Source: an uncultured Eubacteriales bacterium
GTDB lineage: Bacteria > Bacillota > Clostridia > Oscillospirales > CAG-272
Direction: 5' to 3'
NCBI GenBank assembly: GCA_949747515.1
Contig: CATKFO010000035.1
Coordinates: forward strand, 1 to 40,686
DNA length: 40,686 nt
Position 1 is the first letter of the stretch; every line of letters starts with the position of its first letter. This document shows, one piece after another, positions 26,105 through 35,235 of the stretch. Made by a program: the position numbers and the translations under genes. The notes beneath the pieces were generated by a model. The model was not told where the DNA came from. It ran no database searches and worked only from the letters and a program-made list of their open reading frames with translations.

Positions 26105-27205
26105 ATGTTATTTTTTGGAATAGAAAGTTCCTGCGACGATACGGCTGCGTCTGTGATAGACGCTTCTTTTGAAAAAGACGGAATTAAATACAAACTGCTT
26201 TCCAATATTGTTTCTTCTCAAACCGACGTCCATGCTTTATATGGCGGAGTTGTGCCGGAGATAGCCAGCCGAGCTCACGCCGAATCAATTTCCGCAGTAG
26301 CGGAGACGGCTCTGGAGAAGGCCGGAATTCAGTGGAAAGACATTGAAGCCGTAGCGGTCACTTTCGCTCCGGGCCTCATCGGTTCCCTTCTCGTAGGCGT
26401 CGGCTTTGCAAAAGCGCTCGCGTTTTCCCTAAACGTTCCCCTCATTCCGGTAAATCATATCGAAGCTCACGCGGCCGCCGCGTTTCTCGAACATCCGGAA
26501 TTATCTCCTCCGGCTCTCGCTCTTATAGTATCCGGAGGGCACACGTCGTTTTACAGCATGGACAAGTCATACGCTCTTAATGAAATCGGGGGCACCAGAG
26601 ACGACGCGGCGGGAGAAGCCTTCGACAAGGTCGGCAGAGTTCTTGGGCTTCCATATCCAGGAGGCGCGGCGCTGGACGCGCTCGCCGCCAGAGGGTTTGA
26701 ACGTGAGGAATATAAGAAAATAAAGCTGCCGTCGCCGTCTCTTCCCGGAGGCGAGCTTGAATTTTCCTTCAGCGGACTTAAAACTGCCGCTATCAATCAA
26801 ATTCATAATATTAAACAAAAGCTATCTCTCTCCGAGGACGAAGTTTTGCCTGAGAAAACGCGCGAAGATATAGCCGCTTCCCTTACTAATTCAATAGTAA
26901 GCGGCATAGTCGAAAAGCTAAAAACCGCTTTAATAAAAACGGGATATAAACGCGCGATTCTTGCGGGAGGCGTGGCGGCGAATTCTCATCTCAGGGCCGC
27001 GGCTCAAGAAGTATGCCGTTCATTGGGAGCAGAGTTATTTGTTCCGTCTATTAGACTTTGCGGAGACAACGGCGCAATGACAGGAGTCGCCGGAGCTATG
27101 ATGTATAAATGCGGCGTCAAAGCGGGGCTCGATCTTAACGCATACGCGTCGGATGAAGCCGCTAAAGAATATATTGACGATTTAAAGTCAAAACGCGGTA
27201 TATAA
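26105..27205 (+). CDS. tsaD: tRNA N6-threonylcarbamoyladenosine transferase TsaD
   Basis: 366 residues. With TsaB, TsaE and TsaC it makes t6A at position 37 of ANN-decoding tRNAs. Visible: GIESSCDDTAASVID at the start, metal-binding H118 and H122 (NHIEAH), the nucleotide loop IVSGGHTSFY, GEAFDKVGRVLGLPYPGG (read in parts: GEAFDK, LPYPGG), FSFSGLKTA, GGVAANSHLR and CGDNGAMTG. tsaB and tsaE are not in the window. The likely binding site, AAAGG, is about 14 nt from the ATG, longer than ideal. No clear terminator follows. Confidence 0.97.
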   Translation: MLFFGIESSCDDTAASVIDASFEKDGIKYKLLSNIVSSQTDVHALYGGVVPEIASRAHAESISAVAETALEKAGIQWKDIEAVAVTFAPGLIGSLLVGVGFAKALAFSLNVPLIPVNHIEAHAAAAFLEHPELSPPALALIVSGGHTSFYSMDKSYALNEIGGTRDDAAGEAFDKVGRVLGLPYPGGAALDALAARGFEREEYKKIKLPSPSLPGGELEFSFSGLKTAAINQIHNIKQKLSLSEDEVLPEKTREDIAASLTNSIVSGIVEKLKTALIKTGYKRAILAGGVAANSHLRAAAQEVCRSLGAELFVPSIRLCGDNGAMTGVAGAMMYKCGVKAGLDLNAYASDEAAKEYIDDLKSKRGI

Positions 27206-27282
27206 ACGATATTTTAATCTGAATTTTTTGTACTTACAAAACGTTGTATATATAGACGATAAAAAGCTTATATTCCCATATA

Positions 27283-27427
27283 TTTTTCAACAGCAGTTTT
27301 CAACAGGCTGTTGAAAACTCGGCGTTTTTCCAAGATTCCAGGGCAAAAATCAAACATATGCGGCTGATTTTTCCAAAAAAACTGTTGAAAACCTGAAAAT
27401 CGGCGTTATGCCGAATATGTTGAAAAC
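27283..27427. repeat. Cluster of five TGTTGAAAA(C/A) repeats ahead of the helicase-loader genes
   Basis: Minus-strand copies lie at 27283-27292 (TGTTGAAAAA) and 27296-27305; plus-strand copies at 27309-27318, 27383-27392 and 27418-27427 (all TGTTGAAAAC). The second and third form a perfect inverted repeat of 11-bp arms with one central base (27296-27318). Two smaller hairpins lie in between: AAAAATCA/TGATTTTT (27345-27372) and CGGC-GTTAT-GCCG near 27401-27413. The stretch 27206-27524 has no gene. The repeats resemble degenerate DnaA boxes (two mismatches) or Spo0A boxes (one mismatch to TGTCGAA); which, if either, is open. Confidence 0.8.
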
Positions 27428-27524
27428 TTTTAAATCTTATCCGTTACGCCGCTTCTCAAGTAAATTTTAAATTTATCGTTTATAAATATTAAGCATGATA
27501 AAAAAACGAAAGGTCCCCTGCAAT

Positions 27525-28565
27525 ATGAAAGTCACGCCACATTACGGCGATTCCGTAATAACTCTACCTGGAAACATACTGTCGTATCTTCGCGGAGACG
27601 GAGCTAAGTATGCCCCCGTTCTTATATACGCCGCCGGAAATGAAGAATTTACCGTGTCGCGCGCCGCCGAAGCATTGGAGATAACCGAGGACGAAGTTCT
27701 AGCCGCGATAAAGTTTTGGGAGACAACCGGAGTCGTTTCAGCGACTATTACGTCGTTCAAAGAAAAAAATAAGAAACGTAAAGAGACGGAACTTTCCGAT
27801 ACGATACAAATCCCCAATGAAAAAAAGAGGCGAGGCAAGCTATCGCCCCGTCTTCCGGCGTATACTTCCGCGGAAACGGCCGCGTTTCTGGAGTCGCGGG
27901 ACGGAGTAGCTCTTCTTATTGATTCTTGCGAACAGATTATCGGCAAAATTTTCACAGCCGCCGAAGTCGGAATCATCGTAGGAATGATGGATCATCTGTC
28001 TCTAAGCTCGGAATACATACTCCTGTTGTTCGCTCATGCTGCAAAAATCGGTAAGAAAAACGTACGATATATCGAGAGACTCGCCGTTGAGCTCAGCGAC
28101 AGGGACGTTACGGAATATAACGCTCTAACCGAGGAGCTGTCAAGCAGAGAGAAAACCGAAAGCGCCGTTTCTTTCGTCAGAAGGCTTTACGGCTTAGGCG
28201 AACGAGCCCTTACTGAAAAAGAAAAAGGAATGATAAAAAAATGGTGTTCTGATTGGGGATACGGAGACGACGTGATCGGACGCGCCTATGAAATAACCGT
28301 CGACAATACTGGGGAAGCGCCGCTTTCATATACCAACGCAGTGCTTGAACGATGGCATGAAAGCGGACTTAAAAGTCTTTCCGACATAGACGCCGATATA
28401 GAAAAATATAAAAATGAAAGAGCGGCGAAAGACGAGCGCAAGCGAAGCGGAAGAAAAAAATCCGCGTCTGAAGAAAGCGCTCGTTCTCCGTCCAGTTTCG
28501 ACACCGACGAATTTTTCGAAGCGGCGATAGAACGATCGTACGGAGAATCGCCGAATACTTTTTAA
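27525..28565 (+). CDS. DnaD-domain replication protein
   Basis: 346 residues from the ATG at 27525, chosen over an ATG ten codons earlier because AAAGG lies about 10 nt before it. DnaD/DnaB-type proteins remodel DNA at oriC and help load the replicative helicase in Bacillota. The N-terminus (about 5-80) looks like a winged helix (FTVSRAAEALEITEDEVLAAI). A Lys-rich linker follows. Two DnaD C-terminal-type modules can be traced: one around 140-195 (SSEYILLLFAHAAKIGK, VRYIERLAVELSD) and one around 220-290 (LTEKEKGMIKKWCSDWGY, SYTNAVLERWHESG), with the YxxxxLxxW-like ending. The tail is basic, then acidic. It lies 10 bp before a DnaI-type ATPase, its functional partner. Confidence 0.9.
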   Translation: MKVTPHYGDSVITLPGNILSYLRGDGAKYAPVLIYAAGNEEFTVSRAAEALEITEDEVLAAIKFWETTGVVSATITSFKEKNKKRKETELSDTIQIPNEKKRRGKLSPRLPAYTSAETAAFLESRDGVALLIDSCEQIIGKIFTAAEVGIIVGMMDHLSLSSEYILLLFAHAAKIGKKNVRYIERLAVELSDRDVTEYNALTEELSSREKTESAVSFVRRLYGLGERALTEKEKGMIKKWCSDWGYGDDVIGRAYEITVDNTGEAPLSYTNAVLERWHESGLKSLSDIDADIEKYKNERAAKDERKRSGRKKSASEESARSPSSFDTDEFFEAAIERSYGESPNTF

Positions 28566-28575
28566 CGGAGGGGAT

Positions 28576-29535
28576 ATGGCATACAATAAAGATAATCTAA
28601 TAAAAGCTCGTGAAACGATATCCGGCCGCCGAAACTCCGCTTTATCAGATTATGAAAGACGTATGGTCGAAACAGAAGAAAAAATACCCGAGCTTGCCGA
28701 TATACGACGGGACCTTGCGGCCACCGGCTCTAAAATTATGTCGGCCGCCTTATCTCATCGTCTGTCCGACGAGCTCCTCTCAAATATACGACGGGAAAAC
28801 GAACGTCTGCAGTCGGCCAGATCTGAAATACTCGCGCGTAACGGTTATCCGCACGATTATCTTAACATAAAATACTTCTGTCCGATTTGCTCCGACACCG
28901 GATACGCTGGAATAAATATGTGCGAATGCATGAAGCGCGAGCTCGCTCGCCTAGGAGCGGAAAGCTCCGGCCTTTCCGGTCTGCTTGAAAGGCAAACATT
29001 CGACTCTTTCGACGTAAATTTCTATGAAGGAGCCGATAAAGTACGCGCTCAGGCAAATTATTCTCTTCTCCTTCGTTTTGCGGAAAATTTCTCCTCAGAT
29101 TCTCACGAGTCTTGGCTTTTGATGGGAGCCACAGGACTTGGAAAAACGCATCTTTCCACAGCGGTCGCCGGAAAGATAATCGATAAAGGATACGACGTAT
29201 CGTATTCAAGCGCTCAAGAACTTATCGGAGCATTCGAGTCAAGACGATTTGGCGGAGACTACTCGAGCGACAAAGAAAAACGCTTTGTCGACTGCGACCT
29301 TCTTATTATCGACGATCTCGGAACGGAAATAACAAATCAATTTACAGTTTCATGTATATATAACGTTATAAATTCCCGGACGAACAGTCGTAAACCCACG
29401 ATTATAAATACAAATATTACTCAAAACGAAATACGCGAACGGTATACCGACCGTATCGCAAGCAGACTGTTCGGCGAATTTAGGCCGCTGCTGTTTTCAG
29501 GCAGAGACGTAAGAGGACAGAAAATTCGGAAATAA
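28576..29535 (+). CDS. DnaI/DnaC-type helicase loader ATPase
   Basis: 319 residues. Such AAA+ proteins load the DnaB/DnaC replicative helicase. The N-terminal ~120 residues form a coiled helical segment ending in a Cys cluster (C102, C105, C116, C118; FCPICSDTGY and MCECMKRE), probably zinc-binding as in B. subtilis DnaI. The AAA+ domain has Walker A GATGLGKTH (184-192), Walker B LLIIDDLG, sensor IINTNIT and the arginine-finger region RIASRLFGEF. The start has GGAGGGG 4 nt upstream. With the DnaD-domain gene just before it, this is a two-gene primosome unit. Confidence 0.93.
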   Translation: MAYNKDNLIKARETISGRRNSALSDYERRMVETEEKIPELADIRRDLAATGSKIMSAALSHRLSDELLSNIRRENERLQSARSEILARNGYPHDYLNIKYFCPICSDTGYAGINMCECMKRELARLGAESSGLSGLLERQTFDSFDVNFYEGADKVRAQANYSLLLRFAENFSSDSHESWLLMGATGLGKTHLSTAVAGKIIDKGYDVSYSSAQELIGAFESRRFGGDYSSDKEKRFVDCDLLIIDDLGTEITNQFTVSCIYNVINSRTNSRKPTIINTNITQNEIRERYTDRIASRLFGEFRPLLFSGRDVRGQKIRK

Positions 29536-29537
29536 AG

Positions 29538-29592
29538 CGCGCGCATCTTCACGCTTTCTTCTGATCGCGCGGCGTTACTCTTAATTTTAAGG
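29538..29592 (+). terminator. Possible terminator after the helicase-loader gene
   Basis: A 6-bp CGCGCG/CGCGCG stem (29538-29543 with 29566-29571) around a long loop, followed by a weak T-rich run (TTACTCTTAATTTT). The loop is large and the U-tract poor, so the call is weak. Confidence 0.3.
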
Positions 29593-29642
29593 CAACAATA
29601 ATTTGCAAATATATTATTTTAACTTGAAAGGTAACAACAATT

Positions 29643-30500
29643 ATGAAACTTGGCGTAATGGCGGAGTCGTTCAGACTTGGATTCAGAAAAGGAGTTGAAA
29701 AGGCGGCCGCTCTCGGAGCGAACGGAATTCAGGCGTACGCTACGGACGGCGAGCTCGCTCCCGAAACTATGACTGCAGACAGAATTCGCGAAACCGTCGA
29801 TATCGTAAAATCAAACGGACTCGTTTTTTCGGCTATTTGCGGCGATTTCGGACACGGTTTTTTCGATCCGGAAAAAAATAAGATATACGTTGAAAAATCT
29901 AAAAGAGTTCTCGATCTCGCCGTAAAAATGGACTGTAAAGTCGTTACCACTCACATAGGAACCGTTCCCGAAGAAGAATGCGAGAAAAAGGAAATTATGC
30001 GTAAAGCGTGCCGCGAACTCGCTCTTTACGCCGACTCGGTAGGCGCGGCTTTCGCGGTGGAAACAGGTCCCGAAAAAGGCAAAACCCTCGCGGAATTTCT
30101 CGATAGTCTCGGAGCCGGAGGAGTTCGCGTAAACTTCGACCCTGCAAACCTTATTATGTGCGTTGACGAACGTCCCGAAGAAGCGCTTAAATATCTTGGC
30201 AAATACGTTGTTCACACGCACGCGAAAGACGGCGTTATGCTTCAGAAGAAGATAGACGAGGCTCTCAAAATCGGAGCCGAGGCAAAAGAGCACGCGGCTC
30301 TGGCTGCAATGGGTGAAAAATATCTCGAGCTTCCTCTCGGCGAGGGCGACGTGAACTTCGACGTTTATCTCCCCGCTCTTAAGGCTACCGGATACGACGG
30401 ATTCCTTACTATCGAAAGAGAGGTCGGAGATAATCCCGAAGCGGATATTTCTCTGGCGGCAGACTTCATCCGCGACAAAATGGCTAAGTTTTCTCTTTGA
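29643..30500 (+). CDS. Sugar phosphate isomerase/epimerase family protein (TIM barrel)
   Basis: 285 residues, xylose-isomerase-like TIM barrel (AP endonuclease family 2). Likely metal ligands are E140 (FAVETGPE), D166 (VNFDPAN), H191/H193 (VVHTHAKD) and E258 (LTIEREVG). The family covers isomerases, epimerases and dehydratases of sugars and inositols, so the substrate cannot be named. No sugar transporter or kinase is adjacent; the next gene encodes a phosphoesterase 29 bp on. The ATG has GAAAGG about 10 nt before it. No strong promoter was recognised in 29593-29642. Confidence 0.88.
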   Translation: MKLGVMAESFRLGFRKGVEKAAALGANGIQAYATDGELAPETMTADRIRETVDIVKSNGLVFSAICGDFGHGFFDPEKNKIYVEKSKRVLDLAVKMDCKVVTTHIGTVPEEECEKKEIMRKACRELALYADSVGAAFAVETGPEKGKTLAEFLDSLGAGGVRVNFDPANLIMCVDERPEEALKYLGKYVVHTHAKDGVMLQKKIDEALKIGAEAKEHAALAAMGEKYLELPLGEGDVNFDVYLPALKATGYDGFLTIEREVGDNPEADISLAADFIRDKMAKFSL

Positions 30501-30529
30501 AAAATACGCGATTGCAGAAGGGATTATTT

Positions 30530-31066
30530 ATGAAGCTGTTTATTGCGTCCGATATACACGGCTCCGCCTACTTTACCGATCTTTTGATCGACAGGTTTAA
30601 AAAAAGCGGAGCGGAAAAATTATTGCTTCTTGGAGATATTCTATACCACGGTCCTCGTAACGATCTTCCGAGAGAATACGATCCTAAGAGAGTATCTCTT
30701 TCTCTAAACAAAATCGCCGACAAGATATTTGCCGTTCGGGGAAACTGCGAATCCGAGGTAGATTCTATGGTTTTAGACTTTAATACGGCGTCGGATTATA
30801 TGCTGTACTCCGACGGAAGCGTTTCGCTCTGCGCGACCCACGGACATCGCTCGGTTCCGCCTATGTCTGGGATAAACGCGCTTTTGTGCGGCCACACGCA
30901 TATTCCGGCTATGGAAAGAAGAAACGGGTACGTTTATATAAACCCGGGATCGGTATCCATACCTAAAGAAGCTTCCCCACACAGTTACTTAACTCTTGAA
31001 AACGGATTGTTCAAATGGCGCGACCTTAACACTGAAGAAACGTATATGGAATACAGTTTCCGATAA
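30530..31066 (+). CDS. YfcE/MJ0936-type phosphodiesterase
   Basis: 178 residues from the ATG at 30530 (AGAAGGG about 8 nt before it); an in-frame TTG 11 codons earlier overlaps the previous gene and is not favoured. This is a calcineurin-like metallophosphoesterase. Metal ligands are seen in the standard order: D8 and H10 (ASDIHGS), the Asp of LLGDIL, the Asn of RGNCE, the His of ATHGH, and GHTHIP. YfcE hydrolyses phosphodiesters in vitro; the natural substrate is unknown. Confidence 0.92.
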   Translation: MKLFIASDIHGSAYFTDLLIDRFKKSGAEKLLLLGDILYHGPRNDLPREYDPKRVSLSLNKIADKIFAVRGNCESEVDSMVLDFNTASDYMLYSDGSVSLCATHGHRSVPPMSGINALLCGHTHIPAMERRNGYVYINPGSVSIPKEASPHSYLTLENGLFKWRDLNTEETYMEYSFR

Positions 31067-31133
31067 TATTGTCTTTTCTTCGTATTCGTCAAACTTCACA
31101 AAATTACTCTAAGATAATATATGTTTGTCACAA

Positions 31134-31162
31134 TTGACCGCTCGTCTCTTTTAATATATAAT
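31134..31162 (+). promoter_or_regulatory. Promoter of the SLH surface protein gene
   Basis: TTGACC (31134-31139), a 17-bp spacer, TATAAT (31157-31162). The leader of about 40 nt carries AAAAGGAG 8 nt before the ATG. Strong promoter and binding site suggest high expression. Confidence 0.8.
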
Positions 31163-31210
31163 TATTATAACGATAAATTGTATGACAAATTTTATCAAAA
31201 GGAGTAGCTT

Positions 31211-34162
31211 ATGAAGTTCAAAAGAATAGTTTCATTATCGCTTGTCTTAGTAATGCTTACGGGCCTATTTGCATCCGGAGCGTCCGCGGCAAGCGATATC
31301 CCTTTTACGGACGTAAAAGAGAGCCAATGGTTTTATAGCGCGGTAAAGGACGTATACCAAAACGATCTAATGCTCGGCGTTGAACCGACTGTTTTCGCGC
31401 CGAACGACGTTATATCCCGCGCTATGTTTATTACTATCCTCGGACGGCTTTCCGGAGAATCGGGAGAAGCGACGAACGCCTTCCCTGACGCGAGCACGGA
31501 CGCATGGTACAGCCCTTACGTAGGATGGGCCGTAAAATGCGGGGTGATAAAAGGCTACGACGATGGTACTCTAAGACCGGACGTTCCTTTGACACGCGCT
31601 GAAATGGCTACGGCAATGGCTCGTTATATAAACGCGTACTCTATACGGCTCCCTCGCGTTGGAACAGCCCCGGAAGTTTTTGCCGACAACGAACAAATAG
31701 CCGCGTGGTCGTCGGACTATGTGGAAATACTGCGCCGCGCAGGGATTACCAATGGAGACGAATCAGGCAATTACTGTCCGGAACAAAACTTAACCCGAGC
31801 CGAAATGGCTAAAGTTATCGTAAATCTTATTGAAGCTAAAAAGAATGCATGGCAGGGATATGAACCGGCTCCGACAGACGACGGATACGCGGTGTACGGA
31901 GCTATCCATCTATACTGGAGCGGAACGGCGGTTTCCGGAGGACTCGGAACAGATCTTTCGAAATCGGAGAACGAAGGCTATCCGTCGCTGGAAGCATATC
32001 CGGACCAAATCGTGGCGTCGCGTCATGGAACTCCGGCAAATTCCGTCGGGGTTTGCGCATCCGTTTACGAAGATATAGATCTTGATAAAACCCCGGTAGT
32101 AAAAATCTGCTATTCCTATTCGGACTACGGCGACGACGTTCCGGATGCCCTCGACGGCCGCTACGTCGTCAATCCTTCGCTGAACGATTGGTCTCAGCAA
32201 TATTGCAATACGTACGCCGACGAGCCGTTTACCTTTGCAGGCGGCGAGGACGACGAGGGATTTAAGACCGCTTCTTACGATCTTACGCCGCTGCTCAAAA
32301 AACATTCGAACGTTATAGACGCAATAGACCTCAGTCATGTTCTTGCCGAGCCCTTCCCCGCCGGATATAATGGCGACGGAAAATTCCTTATCAGATACGT
32401 CGGATTTTTTCCGGATCAAAAATCTGCCGACGAGTTTGTATCGGCTGATCAAAAAGATTACCTGATGAACTATCATCTTTATTCCTCCGCAGAGTTCACA
32501 GAACTGCCCGAAAACGTCTTAAGCGAATCTGAAAAGCTCATGAAAGACAGAATAAAGGAAATACTCAATTCCGACAGTCAAATAACCGCCGCCGACGTTG
32601 CTTCCTCCGAAAATAAATGTTGGTACGTATCATCCCTCCATGGAAACGATTCCAACAACGGCCTGTCTCCCGAAACGGCGTTCAAAACTGTAGACGGTCT
32701 TTTTACATGGAAGGCCAACAACACAATAAAATCATTTAAAACAAAGGCTGGAGACGTCGTGCTGTTCGAACGCGGCAGTGAATTTTATCCGCGCCAGTAT
32801 AATAATAACAGCATGACGAATATGGAGCTTGTAAGCGGAGTTTCTTACGGAGCGTACGGAACAGGCGCGAAACCAGCCTTTTATATGGCGCTTGACTTTA
32901 CAAATAAAAATAACGGGCGCGGCGTATGGAAAGAATCCGGCTATGAAAACATCTGGGAGCTTGATGAAATAGATTCGAATCCGGAATGGAGAGGCGGACG
33001 CTCCGACATAGGCAATATTATATTCAACGGAGGAGAAGCATACGGAATACGAGTCGTCGCGACTAACAATGGAGATCTCGAAGACGACGAACCGCTCTTT
33101 GGAGCAGGCAGAGTTTCGGTAGACTACGGAATAATGAGCGGAGACGGAAAAAATTATTTTCACTCCGGAGGAACGTCGCTTGAAAATCCTGCCACGGCTA
33201 TGCATAACAACTACGAATATATTCACGATTTTCACACAGGAAAGCTGTATCTATATTGGGACAAGGGAAATCCGGGAGAATATTTTAAGGATATAAAATG
33301 TTCCCGCGTAGGATATATATTGGCCGGAGGAAGCAAAAATACTCGCATTGACAACATAGCTATAAAGTATTCCTCAACATGGGGGGCCGCGGTAGGCGGA
33401 GAAAATCTTACGGTAACCAACTGCGAGTTCGGATTTATTTCCGGAAGCGTCGCTTCCATAGAGAGCGGGATCGAACTATTCGGTTCTTCGAACGGAACGT
33501 ATATGTACAACAATTACTGCCACGACATAGGGGACGGCCCTCTCTCTCTTCAAAGCACCTCGGACGGTCCCGACAAAGTCGTAACTATTGAAAACGTCAC
33601 GCTTAAGGACAACGTAATTCTGGCTTGCGGAAACGGCGTTGAAATATGGAACAAGTGCGGTCCGCTGGACGAAAACTATATAGGCCAGAACAAAATCAAA
33701 AACGTTCACGTCGTCGACAACATAATGGGATACGTCGGATACGGAACGTGTCAGCGACAGGAAGAAGGACACCGTCTCGGCACCGTTATCTGCACATCCA
33801 TGGGAGAAATGGAAAATTGCTCTATTGAGAATAATCTCATTATAAAGCCCGCCGGCGAAATGGGAATATGTTTCTTTTCCTCCGACACTCAGAAAAGAGG
33901 ATGGACGCTCATAGGAAATACCGTTATTTTCAATTCCGACCAGGTAACCTATACCGGACGAAGAGACTGCTTTAACAACGAATACAAAAGCACTCTTGCG
34001 TTCTACGGTATACAGGTAATTATCCCGTTCGAGCACAGATACCTTACGTACGTCACGTCGCTCGGCATAGCGATGAGCGAGAAATACTACTATTATACCG
34101 ATATGAACGAATATGAAAAGCAGGGTTCTTTCTACATGACGGGATATAAGTTTGAAAAATAA
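31211..34162 (+). CDS. SLH-domain surface protein with C-terminal beta-helix
   Basis: 983 residues. A Sec signal peptide (about 1-26, ending ASA) is followed by three S-layer homology repeats (about 30-80, 88-140, 155-212), each with the FxDV/W-Y-V and T/S-R-A-M/E-M pattern; these bind pyruvylated cell-wall polymer and fix the protein to the surface. Residues ~215-420 form a region I cannot assign; it has many aromatic and acidic residues, as in beta-sandwich domains. From ~468 a right-handed beta-helix begins with the usual entry WYVSSLHGNDSNNGLSPETA (read: YVS..GNDSNNG) and runs to about 920, with repeated N-x-I / V-x-N-x-I strands typical of polysaccharide lyases and hydrolases. A role in binding or cutting plant or host glycans at the cell surface is an inference. 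It appears monocistronic. Confidence 0.9.
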   Translation: MKFKRIVSLSLVLVMLTGLFASGASAASDIPFTDVKESQWFYSAVKDVYQNDLMLGVEPTVFAPNDVISRAMFITILGRLSGESGEATNAFPDASTDAWYSPYVGWAVKCGVIKGYDDGTLRPDVPLTRAEMATAMARYINAYSIRLPRVGTAPEVFADNEQIAAWSSDYVEILRRAGITNGDESGNYCPEQNLTRAEMAKVIVNLIEAKKNAWQGYEPAPTDDGYAVYGAIHLYWSGTAVSGGLGTDLSKSENEGYPSLEAYPDQIVASRHGTPANSVGVCASVYEDIDLDKTPVVKICYSYSDYGDDVPDALDGRYVVNPSLNDWSQQYCNTYADEPFTFAGGEDDEGFKTASYDLTPLLKKHSNVIDAIDLSHVLAEPFPAGYNGDGKFLIRYVGFFPDQKSADEFVSADQKDYLMNYHLYSSAEFTELPENVLSESEKLMKDRIKEILNSDSQITAADVASSENKCWYVSSLHGNDSNNGLSPETAFKTVDGLFTWKANNTIKSFKTKAGDVVLFERGSEFYPRQYNNNSMTNMELVSGVSYGAYGTGAKPAFYMALDFTNKNNGRGVWKESGYENIWELDEIDSNPEWRGGRSDIGNIIFNGGEAYGIRVVATNNGDLEDDEPLFGAGRVSVDYGIMSGDGKNYFHSGGTSLENPATAMHNNYEYIHDFHTGKLYLYWDKGNPGEYFKDIKCSRVGYILAGGSKNTRIDNIAIKYSSTWGAAVGGENLTVTNCEFGFISGSVASIESGIELFGSSNGTYMYNNYCHDIGDGPLSLQSTSDGPDKVVTIENVTLKDNVILACGNGVEIWNKCGPLDENYIGQNKIKNVHVVDNIMGYVGYGTCQRQEEGHRLGTVICTSMGEMENCSIENNLIIKPAGEMGICFFSSDTQKRGWTLIGNTVIFNSDQVTYTGRRDCFNNEYKSTLAFYGIQVIIPFEHRYLTYVTSLGIAMSEKYYYYTDMNEYEKQGSFYMTGYKFEK

Positions 34163-34204
34163 AACAACTCAATACTACGTTGAATTAACATATGTCATCA
34201 GGAT

Positions 34205-34230
34205 CTCCGGCTTAGCCGGAGGTTTCTGTT
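34205..34230 (+). terminator. Terminator of the SLH surface protein gene
   Basis: CTCCGGC, TTA loop, GCCGGAG (34205-34221), a perfect 7-bp stem, followed by GTTTCTGTT. The end of this U-rich tail is also the start of the next gene's -35 box. Confidence 0.7.
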
Positions 34231-34258
34231 GACAATAAAAAAGCTTAAAAAATATATT
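34229..34258 (+). promoter_or_regulatory. Promoter of the SAM methyltransferase gene
   Basis: TTGACA (34229-34234), an 18-bp spacer, TATATT (34253-34258). Transcription would begin near 34265, which excludes the ATG at 34261 and supports the start at 34279. Confidence 0.65.
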
Positions 34259-34278
34259 ATATGATTGAGGAGTACAAA

Positions 34279-35079
34279 ATGAACTATAATTATGATAAAA
34301 ACGCGGACAGATTTTCCGGGAACGCCGATATTTACGAATCGGCCCGCCCAGCTATGCCGACTTTTCCTATTGAAATCATAAAAAAGTATCTTGGACGAAA
34401 TCCGCGTAACGTTATAGATCTTGGATGCGGAACAGGTTTGTCCACATCGGTTTGGCAGGATCATGCGAAAAAAGTGATCGGGGTGGAGCCAAACGACGAT
34501 ATGAGAGCTGTCGCAGAAAGGAAAGCCAACGACGTTATTTCATTTATTAAAGCGTACTCCCACGATATTCCTGTATCCGACAATTTCGCCGACGCAGTTA
34601 TATGTTCGCAATCCTTCCACTGGATGGAGCCTAACTCTACGCTCAAGGAAGTTGGAAGAATTCTTACCGACGGAGGAGTTTTCGCCGCAGTAGATTGCGA
34701 TTGGCCTCCCGTATCCGATTGGAGAGTTGAAAAAGCATATGACGCGCTTTTCGAAAAGGTTAGCGAAATTGAGTCGACAAACCCGCTTATAAAGGAATCG
34801 TTTACGCGATACAGCAAGGACGATCATCTTATAAATATAAAAAACTGCGGCCAATTTAGATACGCAAATGAAATTGTATTTTCAAATGTTGAGAATTGCA
34901 CGTCTGAAAGACTTATAGCGCTGGCTATGTCTCAAGGCGGTTTGCAAAAAATATTAAAAACAGACGACTCGCTGATAAAAAACGACGTTGATTCGTTTAT
35001 CAGCGTGGTAGACAACGTTTTCGGCGACAAAAATTTTGAAATATATTTCTCTTATAGGATGCGAATAGGGAAAAAATAG
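34279..35079 (+). CDS. Class I SAM-dependent methyltransferase
   Basis: 266 residues from the ATG at 34279, which has GAGGAG 6 nt upstream. The Rossmann fold is shown by VIDLGCGTGLST (SAM-binding motif I), VIGVEPNDDM (motif II acidic residue) and the later ADAVICSQSFHWME and LTDGGVFAAVD. The block SQSFHW(M) after motif II is common in the methyltransferase type 11 family, near trans-aconitate or UbiE-like enzymes. The substrate is unknown and neighbours give no hint. It stands alone between the surface protein gene and convergent mscL. Confidence 0.88.
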   Translation: MNYNYDKNADRFSGNADIYESARPAMPTFPIEIIKKYLGRNPRNVIDLGCGTGLSTSVWQDHAKKVIGVEPNDDMRAVAERKANDVISFIKAYSHDIPVSDNFADAVICSQSFHWMEPNSTLKEVGRILTDGGVFAAVDCDWPPVSDWRVEKAYDALFEKVSEIESTNPLIKESFTRYSKDDHLINIKNCGQFRYANEIVFSNVENCTSERLIALAMSQGGLQKILKTDDSLIKNDVDSFISVVDNVFGDKNFEIYFSYRMRIGKK

Positions 35080-35235
35080 TTTATATATAGTAAAACCACA
35101 TTTCTTAATAATAAAAATTCAATCTGCTACGCGTATTTTATTCGAACGGAAACTAAAATAAAAAGCGTCGATTTTTCTTGTCGTCTAAATATATGTTTCA
35201 AAAATAGCGCTATAAATTGATTGTACGTATAACTT

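Noticed and set aside
27296..27318. The 11-1-11 palindrome as a tsaD terminator
   Set aside because: It lies about 90 bp after tsaD and the following bases (TCGGCG before TTTTT) do not make a direct U-tract; the same half-site recurs three more times, which fits a binding site better.
27283..27427. A CRISPR array
   Set aside because: Repeats are only 10 bp, in both orientations, with unequal spacing, and there are no cas genes.
32732..33235. A 167-codon minus-strand frame
   Set aside because: Antisense to the beta-helix part of the SLH protein; no family features.
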